Assembly: GCA_016719785.1 (NCBI GenBank)
Contig: JADJYJ010000006.1
Location: 1 to 64,000, forward strand
Direction: 5' to 3'
DNA length: 64,000 nucleotides
Source: Candidatus Amarolinea dominans
GTDB lineage: Bacteria; Chloroflexota; Anaerolineae; SSC4; Amarolineaceae
Position 1 is the first letter of the stretch. The number at the start of each line of letters is the position of its first letter. The notes under the pieces were generated by a model. It had not been told where the DNA came from. It searched no databases and saw only the letters and a program-made list of their open reading frames with translations. Made by a program: the position numbers and the translations under genes. Positions 16,704-24,760 of this stretch are shown here, piece by piece.

Positions 16704-17897
16704 TCAGGTCGGTTCTTCGTCGGCGATGGGGAATGTCACAAAAAAGGTGCTGCCCTGACCCAATTGGCTCTGCAGCCAGATGTGGCCGCTGTGAAGTTCG
16801 ACCAGACCGCGCGTGATGTGCAGGCCCAGCCCGGCGCCGGTTTCACCGGTCAGATGGGCATTTTCCCCGCGAAAGAAGCGATTGAAGATGCGCCCCTGGT
16901 CGCTCTCCGGAATGCCAACGCCATTGTCGCTGACAGCCATCTGCACAAATCCAGACTCTGCCGCCAGGGTCAGGCTGACAGTGATGCGGCCGTGGTGACC
17001 GGTGTACTTGACGGCATTGCCAAGCAGGTTGCCGATGATCTGGGTGGCGCGCGTGCGGTCACACAGAACCGGCGGTAAGTCCGGCGCAACGTCGAGAGTG
17101 AACTGCTGCTCCCTGGCTTCCATCTGCGGCATCATCTCGGTGGCAACTGCACGGACCAACCGCGACAAATGGGCCGGCACCAGAACCAACTCAACCCGGC
17201 CCGCTTCCAAACGCGTAGCGTCCAACAGATTGCTGGAGATGGACAGCAGGCGCTGCACGCCGCTTTCGACGATATGCAGAATTTCCGTTTGTTTGTCAGA
17301 CACGACGCCGAACATGCCATCCAGGAGCATCTCGACGTAGCCGGTGATCGAAGCGAGCGGCGAACGCAGCTCATGCGCCGCGATGGAAACGAACATGGAC
17401 TTCATCTCATCCAGCCGTTTCAGCTCGGCATTGACAGAAGCCAGGCTTTGGTTCTGATGCAGCAGCTGATCGCGCAGCAGACGTAACTCATTGCGCTGCT
17501 GCACCACGCGTTGGCCCAGTTCGCCCTTCGAGGTGCTGTCTTCCATGAGATGCACTACCCCCGTGATGCGCTGCTCGGCATCATGATGCGGCAGGTTGAT
17601 CAGATTGAGATAGGTTGTGTGATCGGCGTCCGCGCCGCGATTCAGCCATGAAAGCTCGAACCGCGGCAGTTTTCCGGCCATAATAGCGGCCATCTCCCCC
17701 TCGCTGCCGATCAATTCTGGCACCAGGTCGTAAATGGATACGCCCACGCCGCTCTTGTCGGCGCATTCGAACAGCGCCGCAACGCCGCCGATCTGTTGCA
17801 CCTGCAGTGCTGCGTTTGTGATGGCATAGGCCAGGCGGCGCTCTTGAAACAACAAGAGCGCCACCGTCACCGTCATGTTCAGATCATCATTGGTCAT
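16704..17897 (-). CDS. Soluble sensor histidine kinase of the GTPase cluster
   Basis: A kinase of about 397 residues without membrane segments. An N-terminal PAS/GAF-like sensor region (residues 1-140) leads through a coiled linker to HisKA with the phosphoacceptor block MFVSIAAHELRSPLASITGY. HATPase_c follows, with the N box IIGNLLGNAVKYTGHHG, the G1 box VSDNGVGIPES and the G2 box GAGLGLHITRGLVELH. The start ATG at 17897 lies 10 bp after the GTPase stop codon; the open frame reaches further upstream but overlaps that gene. It is the last gene of the five-gene signalling run and would phosphorylate the response regulator at its head. The N-terminal ligand is unknown. Confidence 0.9.
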   Translation of the reverse strand: MTNDDLNMTVTVALLLFQERRLAYAITNAALQVQQIGGVAALFECADKSGVGVSIYDLVPELIGSEGEMAAIMAGKLPRFELSWLNRGADADHTTYLNLINLPHHDAEQRITGVVHLMEDSTSKGELGQRVVQQRNELRLLRDQLLHQNQSLASVNAELKRLDEMKSMFVSIAAHELRSPLASITGYVEMLLDGMFGVVSDKQTEILHIVESGVQRLLSISSNLLDATRLEAGRVELVLVPAHLSRLVRAVATEMMPQMEAREQQFTLDVAPDLPPVLCDRTRATQIIGNLLGNAVKYTGHHGRITVSLTLAAESGFVQMAVSDNGVGIPESDQGRIFNRFFRGENAHLTGETGAGLGLHITRGLVELHSGHIWLQSQLGQGSTFFVTFPIADEEPT

Positions 17898-17907
17898 TTT
17901 GTGCTGC

Positions 17908-18423
17908 CTATGCCAGCAGGGCGCGACCCAAATGGCGAAAAACGGTTTCGACCTCATCACCGTTGCGCGCGCTGGTCAAATACCACTGAAAGTTATGCTC
18001 GGTGGCAAAGGCTTCGATCTGCGCTGCCGCCAGTTGACGTTGATCGAGCAGATCACGCTTGTTGCCGGCCAGCACGATGCGGGCATGCGGGCTGATGGAG
18101 CTGAGGTCACGCAGATAGGAGCGCAGGCTGTCCAGCGTCGAGGGTCGGGTCAAATCGCACACCAGGATGGCGCCAGCCGTGCCGCGCAGATAGCTGGCCC
18201 GCACACGATCGAATTCCTCGCTGCCGGCCAGGTCCCACAGCATCATGGTCATCTCGACCATGTCATCCTGGTGGGGCACCATGACGGTTTTGCGGCTGAC
18301 TTTGACGCCGACCGTGCTGAGGTAGCGGTCGTCGAACAGGTCGTAGACAAAGCGGCGCACCAGGCTTGTCTTGCCGACGCCGAAATCGCCGAGAAGGCAG
18401 ATCTTTTTGCTCACAGCTATCAT
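17908..18423 (-). CDS. Small Ras/Rab-like GTPase
   Basis: A 171-residue stand-alone G domain. All nucleotide motifs are present: G1 LGDFGVGKTSLVRRF, switch region with a Thr in YLSTVGVKVSRK, G3 WDLAGSEEFDRVRASYL, G4 LAGNKRDLLD and G5 TSARNGDEV. The G3 motif has Ser rather than the Gln that Ras uses for catalysis, as in many prokaryotic Rab-like GTPases, which often need an activating protein. There is no lipidation tail. It sits between a large membrane protein and a histidine kinase and is likely their molecular switch. Start ATG at 18423; the longer TTG at 18438 has no better ribosome site. Confidence 0.93.
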   Translation of the reverse strand: MIAVSKKICLLGDFGVGKTSLVRRFVYDLFDDRYLSTVGVKVSRKTVMVPHQDDMVEMTMMLWDLAGSEEFDRVRASYLRGTAGAILVCDLTRPSTLDSLRSYLRDLSSISPHARIVLAGNKRDLLDQRQLAAAQIEAFATEHNFQWYLTSARNGDEVETVFRHLGRALLA

Positions 18424-18520
18424 GGTGATTGTTCCCAAATTCCTTTCAGAGAGTCTGCGGGGTCATGCCTTTCTGATGATTTTTCCCGTCAACTTCTTGA
18501 CAAAGCGCAGGAGTTTTTTT

Positions 18521-18539
18521 GCCACGAATTACACGAAGA
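18521..18539. repeat. Dispersed GCCACGAATTACACGAA element
   Basis: GCCACGAATTACACGAAGA lies just upstream of the GTPase gene's membrane-protein neighbour. A close relative (GCCACGAATTTCACGAA) recurs at 23545-23561. Short elements of this form recur in intergenic DNA of many environmental bacteria; here the two copies flank gene ends rather than starts. Function unknown. Confidence 0.6.
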
Positions 18540-18559
18540 CAAATAAGCGCACTTGCACA

Positions 18560-20056
18560 TCATGGGGGAGATGCAGGGGTCAAGACGGGGACGCGCTCTG
18601 CCGCAGGCGCCTGGGATGATTCCTGGACTGTTGACCCAGCGCCGGTTGTGACGAAAACGAGCAGGTCGCCAAAAACCCAGCCGGGCAGCCCATCGGTTGA
18701 GCAACAAACGTAGTACCATGTGCGGGCGTCGTTGCGTCCGGTGATTTCCACACGCTGAGTCGTGCCGATGTTGCCGATGACCGCGTAGTCCAGGCCAGGC
18801 CCGCGGCGCAGATTCAAGCGCACCACGGTGGGCCTGGCGAACACAGGCGGCGTCGGCGTCGGCGTGACTATGGGCGTTGGCGTGGTCGTCGCTGTCGCCG
18901 TTGCTGTCGCCGTCGGTGTGTGAGTGGCCGTTGCGGTGGCCGTGGGCGACGGCGTCGGCGACGTGGTGGCCGTGGGCGGTGGCGTCGCCTCGACGTAGAT
19001 CACGACCGGCTTCGATAGGTTGTTGGCCCACTGCACGACGCTGCGAGCCGCGAGACAGGTGAGCAGCAGACACAAGAACAGGCTGGCGGCCACCCCAATC
19101 AGGATGCGTTTCTGGCCGGCAGTCAGTCCCTGCGGCGCTGCCGGCGGCGATTCACGCCGGGCCAGCAGGTCGCGCATCTGCGCCTCCACGGCTGCCAACG
19201 GGGCAGGATTGCCATCGTAGTCACGCAGCACCGGTTCATACTGGTTCTGAGTGTCAATAATCAAGCCGCGCAGCGTGGCGCGAAACCCTGGCGGTTCGAC
19301 GCCATCCACCACGACGGCCAGGTAGGCGTGCTGCGCCGCTTCGATCACAATGCGGCGCTCGCCATACTGAATCTCATCCAGTTCGTCTTCGCTATCGCCG
19401 CCGAAGGCATCCTGGGTAAAGTCGCGGATGGCCGTCAACATGCCGCTGATCACGTCCGAATCGCGTGTCTCGGCCGGTTGTGACGACACATACCAGAGCA
19501 GCAGACCGCTGGGTCGCTGAATGAGAAAGACCTCAGCCACGGCAAAGGGCAGCGCCTGGCGCAGCATCATTTCGCCTTCAGACACGCCGCCGAGACGCCC
19601 GCGCAGGCGCTGCCACACCGACTGTGGCGTCAATGACGTGCGCATCTGGGCATCCACGCTGCGCGCCAGATCACGAATCGCCTCGCTGACCGCGCGCACC
19701 ACAACCTGCCCGATGATCGGATAGAGCGCCTCGACCATCTCCTCGCGTGCGTCACGGATTTTTTGGCGCAGAACGTCGCCCAACACCGGCATGAGGAGCG
19801 CAATGAGCGCGTCCTTGTCGGTGACCTGGCGCTCCAGGTCGGCTACCTGTGCGTGCAGGTCGTCGGTGCGCTGCCGGTCGCCGCGCAGGAGAATCTCGCG
19901 CAGAAGGTCAGCCGACGTATCCGCTGCCAGCTCTACTTCGTCAGGCGTCGAACTGCTGGCCTGCGCCGGTTCGGTGGGCGCGGATTCGCTCGACAGGTCA
20001 CCAATGTCCTGCTCAGACCAAGCGGCCATCGCCGGCCGTGCTGACGGGGTTGGCAT
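18560..20056 (-). CDS. Membrane protein with roadblock-like cytoplasmic and SH3-like outer domain
   Basis: A 498-residue protein in several parts. An acidic N-terminus and a helical region (residues about 60-150) come first. A predicted alpha/beta domain follows (AEVFLIQRPSGLLLWYVSS ... YGERRIVIEAAQHAYLAVV), which I read as roadblock/longin-like. One membrane helix lies near residue 325 (LIGVAASLFLCLLLTCLAA), followed by a long Thr/Pro linker (TPSPTATATATHTP) and an SH3b-like C-terminal domain (LRRGPGLDYAVIG, GWVFGDLLVF). Topology suggests an outside SH3 sensor coupled to an inside domain. Roadblock proteins act as partners of Ras-like GTPases, and one is encoded 137 bp downstream. It overlaps the preceding gene by 1 bp (TAATG). 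Confidence 0.8.
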   Translation of the reverse strand: MPTPSARPAMAAWSEQDIGDLSSESAPTEPAQASSSTPDEVELAADTSADLLREILLRGDRQRTDDLHAQVADLERQVTDKDALIALLMPVLGDVLRQKIRDAREEMVEALYPIIGQVVVRAVSEAIRDLARSVDAQMRTSLTPQSVWQRLRGRLGGVSEGEMMLRQALPFAVAEVFLIQRPSGLLLWYVSSQPAETRDSDVISGMLTAIRDFTQDAFGGDSEDELDEIQYGERRIVIEAAQHAYLAVVVDGVEPPGFRATLRGLIIDTQNQYEPVLRDYDGNPAPLAAVEAQMRDLLARRESPPAAPQGLTAGQKRILIGVAASLFLCLLLTCLAARSVVQWANNLSKPVVIYVEATPPPTATTSPTPSPTATATATHTPTATATATATTTPTPIVTPTPTPPVFARPTVVRLNLRRGPGLDYAVIGNIGTTQRVEITGRNDARTWYYVCCSTDGLPGWVFGDLLVFVTTGAGSTVQESSQAPAAERVPVLTPASPP

Positions 20057-20451
20057 TACTCACTGGGCACGAGGCCCGTCAAGAGATCGGCCAATGAGCC
20101 ACCCGTCTTCAGATGCGTACCCAGGTTGACGAAAAGCTCACCCAGGGAGAAACGATCCACCTTCTCGAACGACAGTGCCTGTGCGGTCTGGCGCAGCTCG
20201 GTGCGCAGATCGTCATCACCCTGACGCAGGTCGCGACGCACGGCCTGCAGGCGCTTGTTTTGTTCTGCGTCCTGTTCCGTCAACTCTTCATGCATACGGT
20301 CAAGTTCCTGCTGCAGCCGTTCCACATCGCGCTGCAGAGACTGAAAGCGCTGTTCGTACTCGCGAATTTGGGGGCCGAAGATGATGTCGCGGATACGATC
20401 TGCTTCTTGGGGGGTACTGGCGGCGGTCGGCTGGCTTGCTTTCTGCGTCAT
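20056..20451 (-). CDS. Small coiled-coil protein of the signalling cluster
   Basis: A 131-residue protein with a long heptad-type helix: YEQRFQSLQRDVERLQQELD, then MHEELTEQD and KRLQAVRRDLRQGDDDLRTEL. The C-terminal tail ends SLGELFVNLGTHLKTGGSL. It has no enzyme motif and no signal peptide. Its stop codon overlaps the next start, and it follows the response regulator on the same strand. It is likely a scaffold or linker for the cluster. I do not recognise a named family. Confidence 0.75.
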   Translation of the reverse strand: MTQKASQPTAASTPQEADRIRDIIFGPQIREYEQRFQSLQRDVERLQQELDRMHEELTEQDAEQNKRLQAVRRDLRQGDDDLRTELRQTAQALSFEKVDRFSLGELFVNLGTHLKTGGSLADLLTGLVPSE

Positions 20452-20504
20452 GAGATTCTCCCGTGGCTAAGATAAAGTATGGACACCGAATCTAACGAAA
20501 ACGA

Positions 20505-21227
20505 TTACGCGGAGGTGTGCGTTTGCAGGAAACTGTAGCCCTGCCCGCGATCGGTCACAATGTACATTGGCTTGGTGGGATTGGCTTCGATCTTCTGGCG
20601 TAAGCGATAGATATGCACACGCAGGGTGTCTTCGAAGACTTCGTCCAGCGGCCACAAGCGGCGCAGGAGAAAATCGGTGGAGACCGTGTGCCCGGCGTTG
20701 CGCATCAGGATGAAGAGGAGCTTGGTTTCTGTTGGGGTCAGGCTGTTGACCTGGTTCTCGACTGTGACCTGTTGATGAGCGAAATCAATCGCCAGGCGCT
20801 CATCAATGCGAATGAGGGGATCGAGCGCATAGGCGAAATCACCGATGCGTCGCAGCACGCGTTCGACGCGCGCCACCAGTTCGCGCGGGCTGAAGGGCTT
20901 GGTGACGTAGTCTTCGGCAAAATACTGAATGCCGCGGATGATCGTTTCTTCTTCATCCACGGCGGTCAACAGGATCACCGGAAAATCGGTGAACTGCTGC
21001 ACGGCCTTGCAGAACTCGAAGCCATTCATGCCCGGCATGTTGATGTCAACGATGGCAAGATGAGGCAACCCGCGTTGGGCAATGACCTCAAGTGCAGACT
21101 GTCCTGAGGTTGCCGCGACCACTTCGTAGCCGGCATACTCCAGGCGGTCCTTGACCAGGCGCAGAATGGCCGGATCATCATCAACGACCAGGATGCGTTG
21201 CGTGCGGTCGAGTGAACGCTCTTCCAT
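20505..21227 (-). CDS. OmpR/PhoB-type response regulator
   Basis: A 240-residue regulator. The receiver domain has the acidic pair in ILVVDDDPAILRLVKDRL, the phosphoacceptor Asp in LAIVDINMPGMNGFEF, the conserved Thr in VILLTAVDEE and the Lys in YVTKPFSPRELV. A winged-helix DNA-binding domain follows (LTPTETKLLFILMRNAG ... DTLRVHIYRLRQKIEANP). It heads the five-gene run, and four 14-bp direct repeats lie just upstream and may be its own binding site. Partner of the histidine kinase at 16704-17897 by context. Confidence 0.94.
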   Translation of the reverse strand: MEERSLDRTQRILVVDDDPAILRLVKDRLEYAGYEVVAATSGQSALEVIAQRGLPHLAIVDINMPGMNGFEFCKAVQQFTDFPVILLTAVDEEETIIRGIQYFAEDYVTKPFSPRELVARVERVLRRIGDFAYALDPLIRIDERLAIDFAHQQVTVENQVNSLTPTETKLLFILMRNAGHTVSTDFLLRRLWPLDEVFEDTLRVHIYRLRQKIEANPTKPMYIVTDRGQGYSFLQTHTSA

Positions 21228-21234
21228 GATGGTT

Positions 21235-21290
21235 CCTTCAGCGGTCTTCCTTCAGCGGTCTTGCTTCAGCGGCCCTGCTTCGGCGACCTT
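21235..21290. repeat. Four 14-bp direct repeats upstream of the response regulator
   Basis: Units at 21235, 21249, 21263 and 21277 (CCTTCAGCGGTCTT, same, GCTTCAGCGGCCCT, GCTTCGGCGACCTT). They start 8 bp before the start codon at 21227. Same-phase repeats next to an OmpR-type gene suggest an autoregulatory site, but 14 bp is longer than one helical turn, so simple side-by-side dimer binding is not assured. Confidence 0.6.
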
Positions 21291-21401
21291 CTCTGAGCGT
21301 ATGTGCGCAGCCCGGTAACCAAACAGGCCAACATATCATCATTTTAACATGTCAACCCCAGTTGGGCAATTCACTTCCGAAGGCCGCGCCCGCCATTTTT
21401 C

Positions 21402-22505
21402 TCACACCTGGAACTCACCGTTCTTGTAGAAGAGATCGCCGTCCACCCAGATTTCGCTTTGCTGGCGCATGTCGCAGATGAAATCCCAGTGGATGGCCGA
21501 GATGTTGCGGCTGCCCGCCTCGGGAAATCCGCGCCCTACGGCCATGTGCATGGTGCCGCCGATCTTCTCATCGTAGAGGATGCTCTTGGTGAAGCGTTTG
21601 ATGCGGTAATTGGTGCCGATGGCCCACTCGCCCAGGAAGCGGGCGCCGGCGTCGGCGTCGAGCTGACTGAGCAGAAAGGCTTCGTTTTTGCGCGCTGTCG
21701 CCTTGACGATCTTCCCCTGTTCGAAGTAGAACTCCACATCCTCCACCTCGCGCCCCTCGCGAATGGCGGGGTAGGAAAAACGCACCCAGCCGTTGACCGA
21801 ATCCTCGACCGGGCTGGTGAAAAGTTCACCGGCCGGCATGTTGTGGCGGCCGTAGTCGTTGATGAAATCGCGGCCGGCGATGGACAGAGTCATCTCTGCG
21901 TTCGCGCCTTTGATCACTATCTGCTGGCGACCCCTGAGCCATTCAACCCAGTGTTGCTGGCGGTTGAACACCTCACGCCAGGCCTGCACGGGGTCGGTCT
22001 GGTCGGCGAAGGTGGTGCTGTAGACGAAATCCTCATACTCATCCAGGCTCATGTCGGCCTCTTGGGCCAGGGCCGGGCAGGGGTATTGGGTGCCAACCCA
22101 GCGCAGGGAGCCATCGGCCGAGCGCTGCATGTAGGTTCCCATCAGCTCACGCCGCGCCCGCTGCTGTAACTGCTGTCGCAGGGGATCCACCCCACTGAGC
22201 GCGCGCGTATTGTCAGTGGCGCCGAGCACGATCAGGGCATCGGCATTTTCCAGGGTCATGCGCTCCATGGGCGAGATCCATTCGAGCTGCGCGTCGTTGG
22301 CCCCGCGCAGCAGGATTTCGCCCAACTGGCTGTCGCTGAGGACCGCGGTGGGGTTGCCGCCGGCACGCAAGATGCGCCGCGTCACGGCGTGCAACAGCGG
22401 CAAGGCCAGGATGTGACTGCGTACAACCACCCAGTCTCCCGGCTGCACGTCAATCGAAAAGTCTACCAGGATCTCGGCCAGTTTCTCGACTCGCGGATCT
22501 GCCAT
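21402..22505 (-). CDS. M29-family aminopeptidase
   Basis: A 367-residue metallopeptidase of the thermophilic aminopeptidase (AmpS/AmpT) type. The N-terminal RVEKLAEILVDFSIDVQPGD is typical. The C-terminal half holds the metal-binding residues: MPAGELFTSPVEDSVNG with a Glu, EVEDVEFYFEQGKIVKATA, FLGEWAIGTNYRIK with a Glu, and SAIHWDFICDM with His-Asp. It releases N-terminal residues from peptides and needs two metal ions. It is monocistronic between the signalling cluster and the 67-bp repeat array. Confidence 0.93.
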   Translation of the reverse strand: MADPRVEKLAEILVDFSIDVQPGDWVVVRSHILALPLLHAVTRRILRAGGNPTAVLSDSQLGEILLRGANDAQLEWISPMERMTLENADALIVLGATDNTRALSGVDPLRQQLQQRARRELMGTYMQRSADGSLRWVGTQYPCPALAQEADMSLDEYEDFVYSTTFADQTDPVQAWREVFNRQQHWVEWLRGRQQIVIKGANAEMTLSIAGRDFINDYGRHNMPAGELFTSPVEDSVNGWVRFSYPAIREGREVEDVEFYFEQGKIVKATARKNEAFLLSQLDADAGARFLGEWAIGTNYRIKRFTKSILYDEKIGGTMHMAVGRGFPEAGSRNISAIHWDFICDMRQQSEIWVDGDLFYKNGEFQV

Positions 22506-22602
22506 GCTTGTGTCTCGCTTTCGTCTTATGGAGTGGAGAGGAGTCTACACGGGAAAGGGGTTTCGTGTCAAATGGCGCTGCGAACCGAGAGACCGGGTGC
22601 GA

Positions 22603-22937
22603 GCGGCCTCACCTCAACCCCCGGCCCCTTCTCCTCTCCGCACAACGGAGAGGAGAAGGGGGGAAGAGGGCGGCCTCACCTCAACCCCCGGCCCTTTCTC
22701 CTCTCCGCACAACGGAGAGGAGAAGGGGGGAAGAAGGCGGCCTCACCTCAACCCCCGGCCCTTTCTCCTCTCCGCACAACGGAGAGGAGAAGGGGGGAAG
22801 AGGGCGGCCTCACCTCAACCCCCGGCCCCTTCTCCTCTCCGCACAACGGAGAGGAGAAGGGGGGAAGAGGGCGGCCTCACCTCAACCCCCGGCCCCTTCT
22901 CCTCTCCGCACAACGGAGAGGAGAAGGGGGGAAGAGG
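22603..22937. repeat. 67-bp x5 tandem array with internal palindrome
   Basis: Unit starts at 22603, 22670, 22737, 22804 and 22871. Each copy holds a perfect inverted repeat CCTTCTCCTCTCCG/CGGAGAGGAGAAGG around a short CACAA loop. Copies differ at only a few bases (gccccttc vs gccctttc, agaggg vs agaagg). All three forward frames stay open across it because 67 is not a multiple of 3, which creates three long false reading frames. It lies between the DsrE2-like gene and the aminopeptidase. Confidence 0.92.
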
Positions 22938-22987
22938 GCGGAACGGGGTTGGCGGGGATGTTGTTTTCAGGTCAGGTCAGCGTCGGG

Positions 22988-23491
22988 TCAGATGAAGATG
23001 ATCTGTGCGCCTTCGGTCATGTCCATGAAGTCGCTGGCGGTGACGATGTCAATCACGCCATCCACGAAATCTTCTTTTTTCAGCCCCATCATGTCCACCG
23101 ACATCTTGCAGGCGTAGAGCTTGGCGCCGCCATCCACGAGCATCTGCAAGTATTCGCCCACCGGCGGCGCGCCGACTCCGGCGATCTTCTTCTTCATGAT
23201 GCTCGTGGCAAAGGCGGTCATGCCGGGCAGCATACCAAGAATGTTGGGAATGCCCAGGTTGCCGGTCTTGAGGCCCATCATGCTCATCTTCATGCTGGTC
23301 TTGCCCACCGGGGCCAGTTCCAGCCGGCCCTGCCGGCTCTTGGTAATCATATCCATCCCCCAGAAGGTGAAGAAGATGGTGACATCAATGCCGTTGCCCA
23401 AGGCGGCCCAGCCCATGACGAGGGCCGGGTAAGCCATGTCGAGATCGCCCTTAGAACAAATAAACGCTACTTTACGAGTTTCGTCAGCCAT
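22988..23491 (-). CDS. DsrE2-like sulfur-transfer protein
   Basis: A 167-residue DsrE/DsrF-like family member: KVAFICSKGDLDMAYPALVM at the start, VTIFFTFWGMDMITKSR in the middle and GGAKLYACKMSVDMMGL near residue 130. Cysteines are at FICSKG and YACKMS; the second is at the position that carries persulfide in DsrE2/TusD-type proteins. It contains hydrophobic MLPGMTAFATSIMKKKI, as DsrE2 proteins do. It probably receives sulfane sulfur and passes it to the TusE/DsrC-like protein upstream in the operon. AGGAG precedes the ATG at 23491. Confidence 0.9.
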   Translation of the reverse strand: MADETRKVAFICSKGDLDMAYPALVMGWAALGNGIDVTIFFTFWGMDMITKSRQGRLELAPVGKTSMKMSMMGLKTGNLGIPNILGMLPGMTAFATSIMKKKIAGVGAPPVGEYLQMLVDGGAKLYACKMSVDMMGLKKEDFVDGVIDIVTASDFMDMTEGAQIIFI

Positions 23492-23544
23492 GGTAAATTC
23501 TCCTTGATTTTCAGTCACGTGAGTAATGCAGTCCCTGATTTTTA

Positions 23545-23561
23545 GCCACGAATTTCACGAA
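23545..23561. repeat. Second copy of dispersed GCCACGAATT element
   Basis: GCCACGAATTTCACGAA, near-identical to 18521-18537, followed by TTGACACGAAGA. It lies in the space between the TusE-like and DsrE2-like genes, so it sits inside the operon. Confidence 0.6.
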
Positions 23562-23618
23562 TTGACACGAAGAGTCCCTGAAATTCGTGCTGATCGGTGA
23601 AATCCTTGATTTTGCTTT

Positions 23619-23939
23619 TCAGACGCAGCCCTCAGGCTTGCCCAGGCCGGCGATGCGCGCCACCTTCTTGGCCGGGCCTTTGGGAAACAGGGCGAACAGT
23701 TCCTTGGTGGAAACGCCGGTGCCCGTGGTGATCTGGCGCAGCGTGGGCGACTTGCCGCCCAGCTTGGCGGCGCTCTCACGGCAGAAGTCAATCACCTTCC
23801 AATGGGCCGCCGTCAGATCGGCAAACCCCTCTTCAACCGCAATCGCGAGCGCAATCTCCTTGTTCCATTCGGCGGAGTTGGTCATGAATCCTTCATCGTT
23901 GACCTGGACGGTCTTACCAGCAATGGTACGCGTCGCCAT
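23619..23939 (-). CDS. TusE/DsrC-like sulfur carrier
   Basis: A 106-residue DsrC/TusE/DsvC-family protein. It has the DEGFMTNSAEWNKEIA region, HWKVIDFCRESA, and a C-terminal arm ending ARIAGLGKPEGCV with the conserved penultimate Cys. The second cysteine ten residues before it, present in true DsrC partners of dissimilatory sulfite reductase (..KKACRIAG), is replaced here (KKVARIAG). The sequence therefore fits a TusE-like carrier with one C-terminal cysteine, not a DsrC trisulfide cycle. The start at 23939 has GGAG; the open frame reaches 23987. Confidence 0.9.
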   Translation of the reverse strand: MATRTIAGKTVQVNDEGFMTNSAEWNKEIALAIAVEEGFADLTAAHWKVIDFCRESAAKLGGKSPTLRQITTGTGVSTKELFALFPKGPAKKVARIAGLGKPEGCV

Positions 23940-24057
23940 ACATCTTTCTCCTTTGTCTCTTTGCACACGTGGTGCGCATGAATTCACTCTGGCCGGTTCT
24001 CGACCGGGCCGTTTTTCTGCATTCGAATACTTCTGCGAGGTCGCAGATGCCTGATGT

Positions 24058-24750
24058 TCAATTGACGCTCTGTCCTGCCGGGGACATCTGCTGACCCAGG
24101 CTGTGCAGTACCCGCATCGTCAGGGCCAGGCCCCGGCGCACGTTGGGGTCGCGCATCTGACCGAACAGCGAACGGTAGGAAATGCTCACCTCCGCGGCGC
24201 TCTCGCTCTCGATGGACGAGACCATGTTGCGGGCGAAGTTCATCACCTCGGGCTGGGTCATCTCTTTGATCGTCCGCAGGATGAGCACGACGTTGTTGCC
24301 CAACTGACGCACGTCGTCCTCGCCAAACGAGGTCACGATGTTGTCCATAATCTGCCAGCCGCCCTTGGCAAAGGTGAAATAGCCCTTCCGCTCCAGCGTG
24401 GCTAACTCGGTGACGGCCCGGCCGAACGCGGCATCGCTCAGAGGCACGATCGTTTCCGCCAGGTCCATCACGCTTTCCAGTTGGTCGAGCATCTTCTCGA
24501 TGTTGCGCCCATTGCGCGCCAAGCGCTTGACCAGGCGCAGCAGGTCGTCCAGGCTGACATACTGCTCGACTTCCTCCAACTGCTCGACCGTCAGCCGGTA
24601 GACATCATTGACGATCGGCGTCAGATCGCGCATCAGCTCAGTGCGCGACTCGCGCTCACGTTCTGCGCGTTGGGTTTGTTCGGTCAGATAGGCCACCTGG
24701 TTCGTCAGGCGGTCCAGTTTTTCGTTCAATGCAAGCAAAGCCTGATCCAT
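24058..24750 (-). CDS. DUF1641 protein of the sulfide operon
   Basis: A 230-residue helical protein. The N-terminus is a coiled coil (LLALNEKLDRLTNQVAYLTE). The C-terminal part has the DUF1641 pattern (DNIVTSFGEDDVRQLGNNVV, LRTIKEMTQPEVMNFARNM). This family is commonly found next to sulfide:quinone reductase-like and sulfur-transfer genes, but no biochemical role is established. It lies 10 bp after the flavoprotein gene on the same strand. No membrane segment is obvious. Confidence 0.85.
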   Translation of the reverse strand: MDQALLALNEKLDRLTNQVAYLTEQTQRAERERESRTELMRDLTPIVNDVYRLTVEQLEEVEQYVSLDDLLRLVKRLARNGRNIEKMLDQLESVMDLAETIVPLSDAAFGRAVTELATLERKGYFTFAKGGWQIMDNIVTSFGEDDVRQLGNNVVLILRTIKEMTQPEVMNFARNMVSSIESESAAEVSISYRSLFGQMRDPNVRRGLALTMRVLHSLGQQMSPAGQSVN

Positions 24751-24760
24751 GCCGCCCTCC

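Noticed and set aside
22389..23545. Long forward reading frames across the 67-bp array
   Set aside because: They arise because the repeated unit has no stop in any frame; composition is simple and copies are out of phase.
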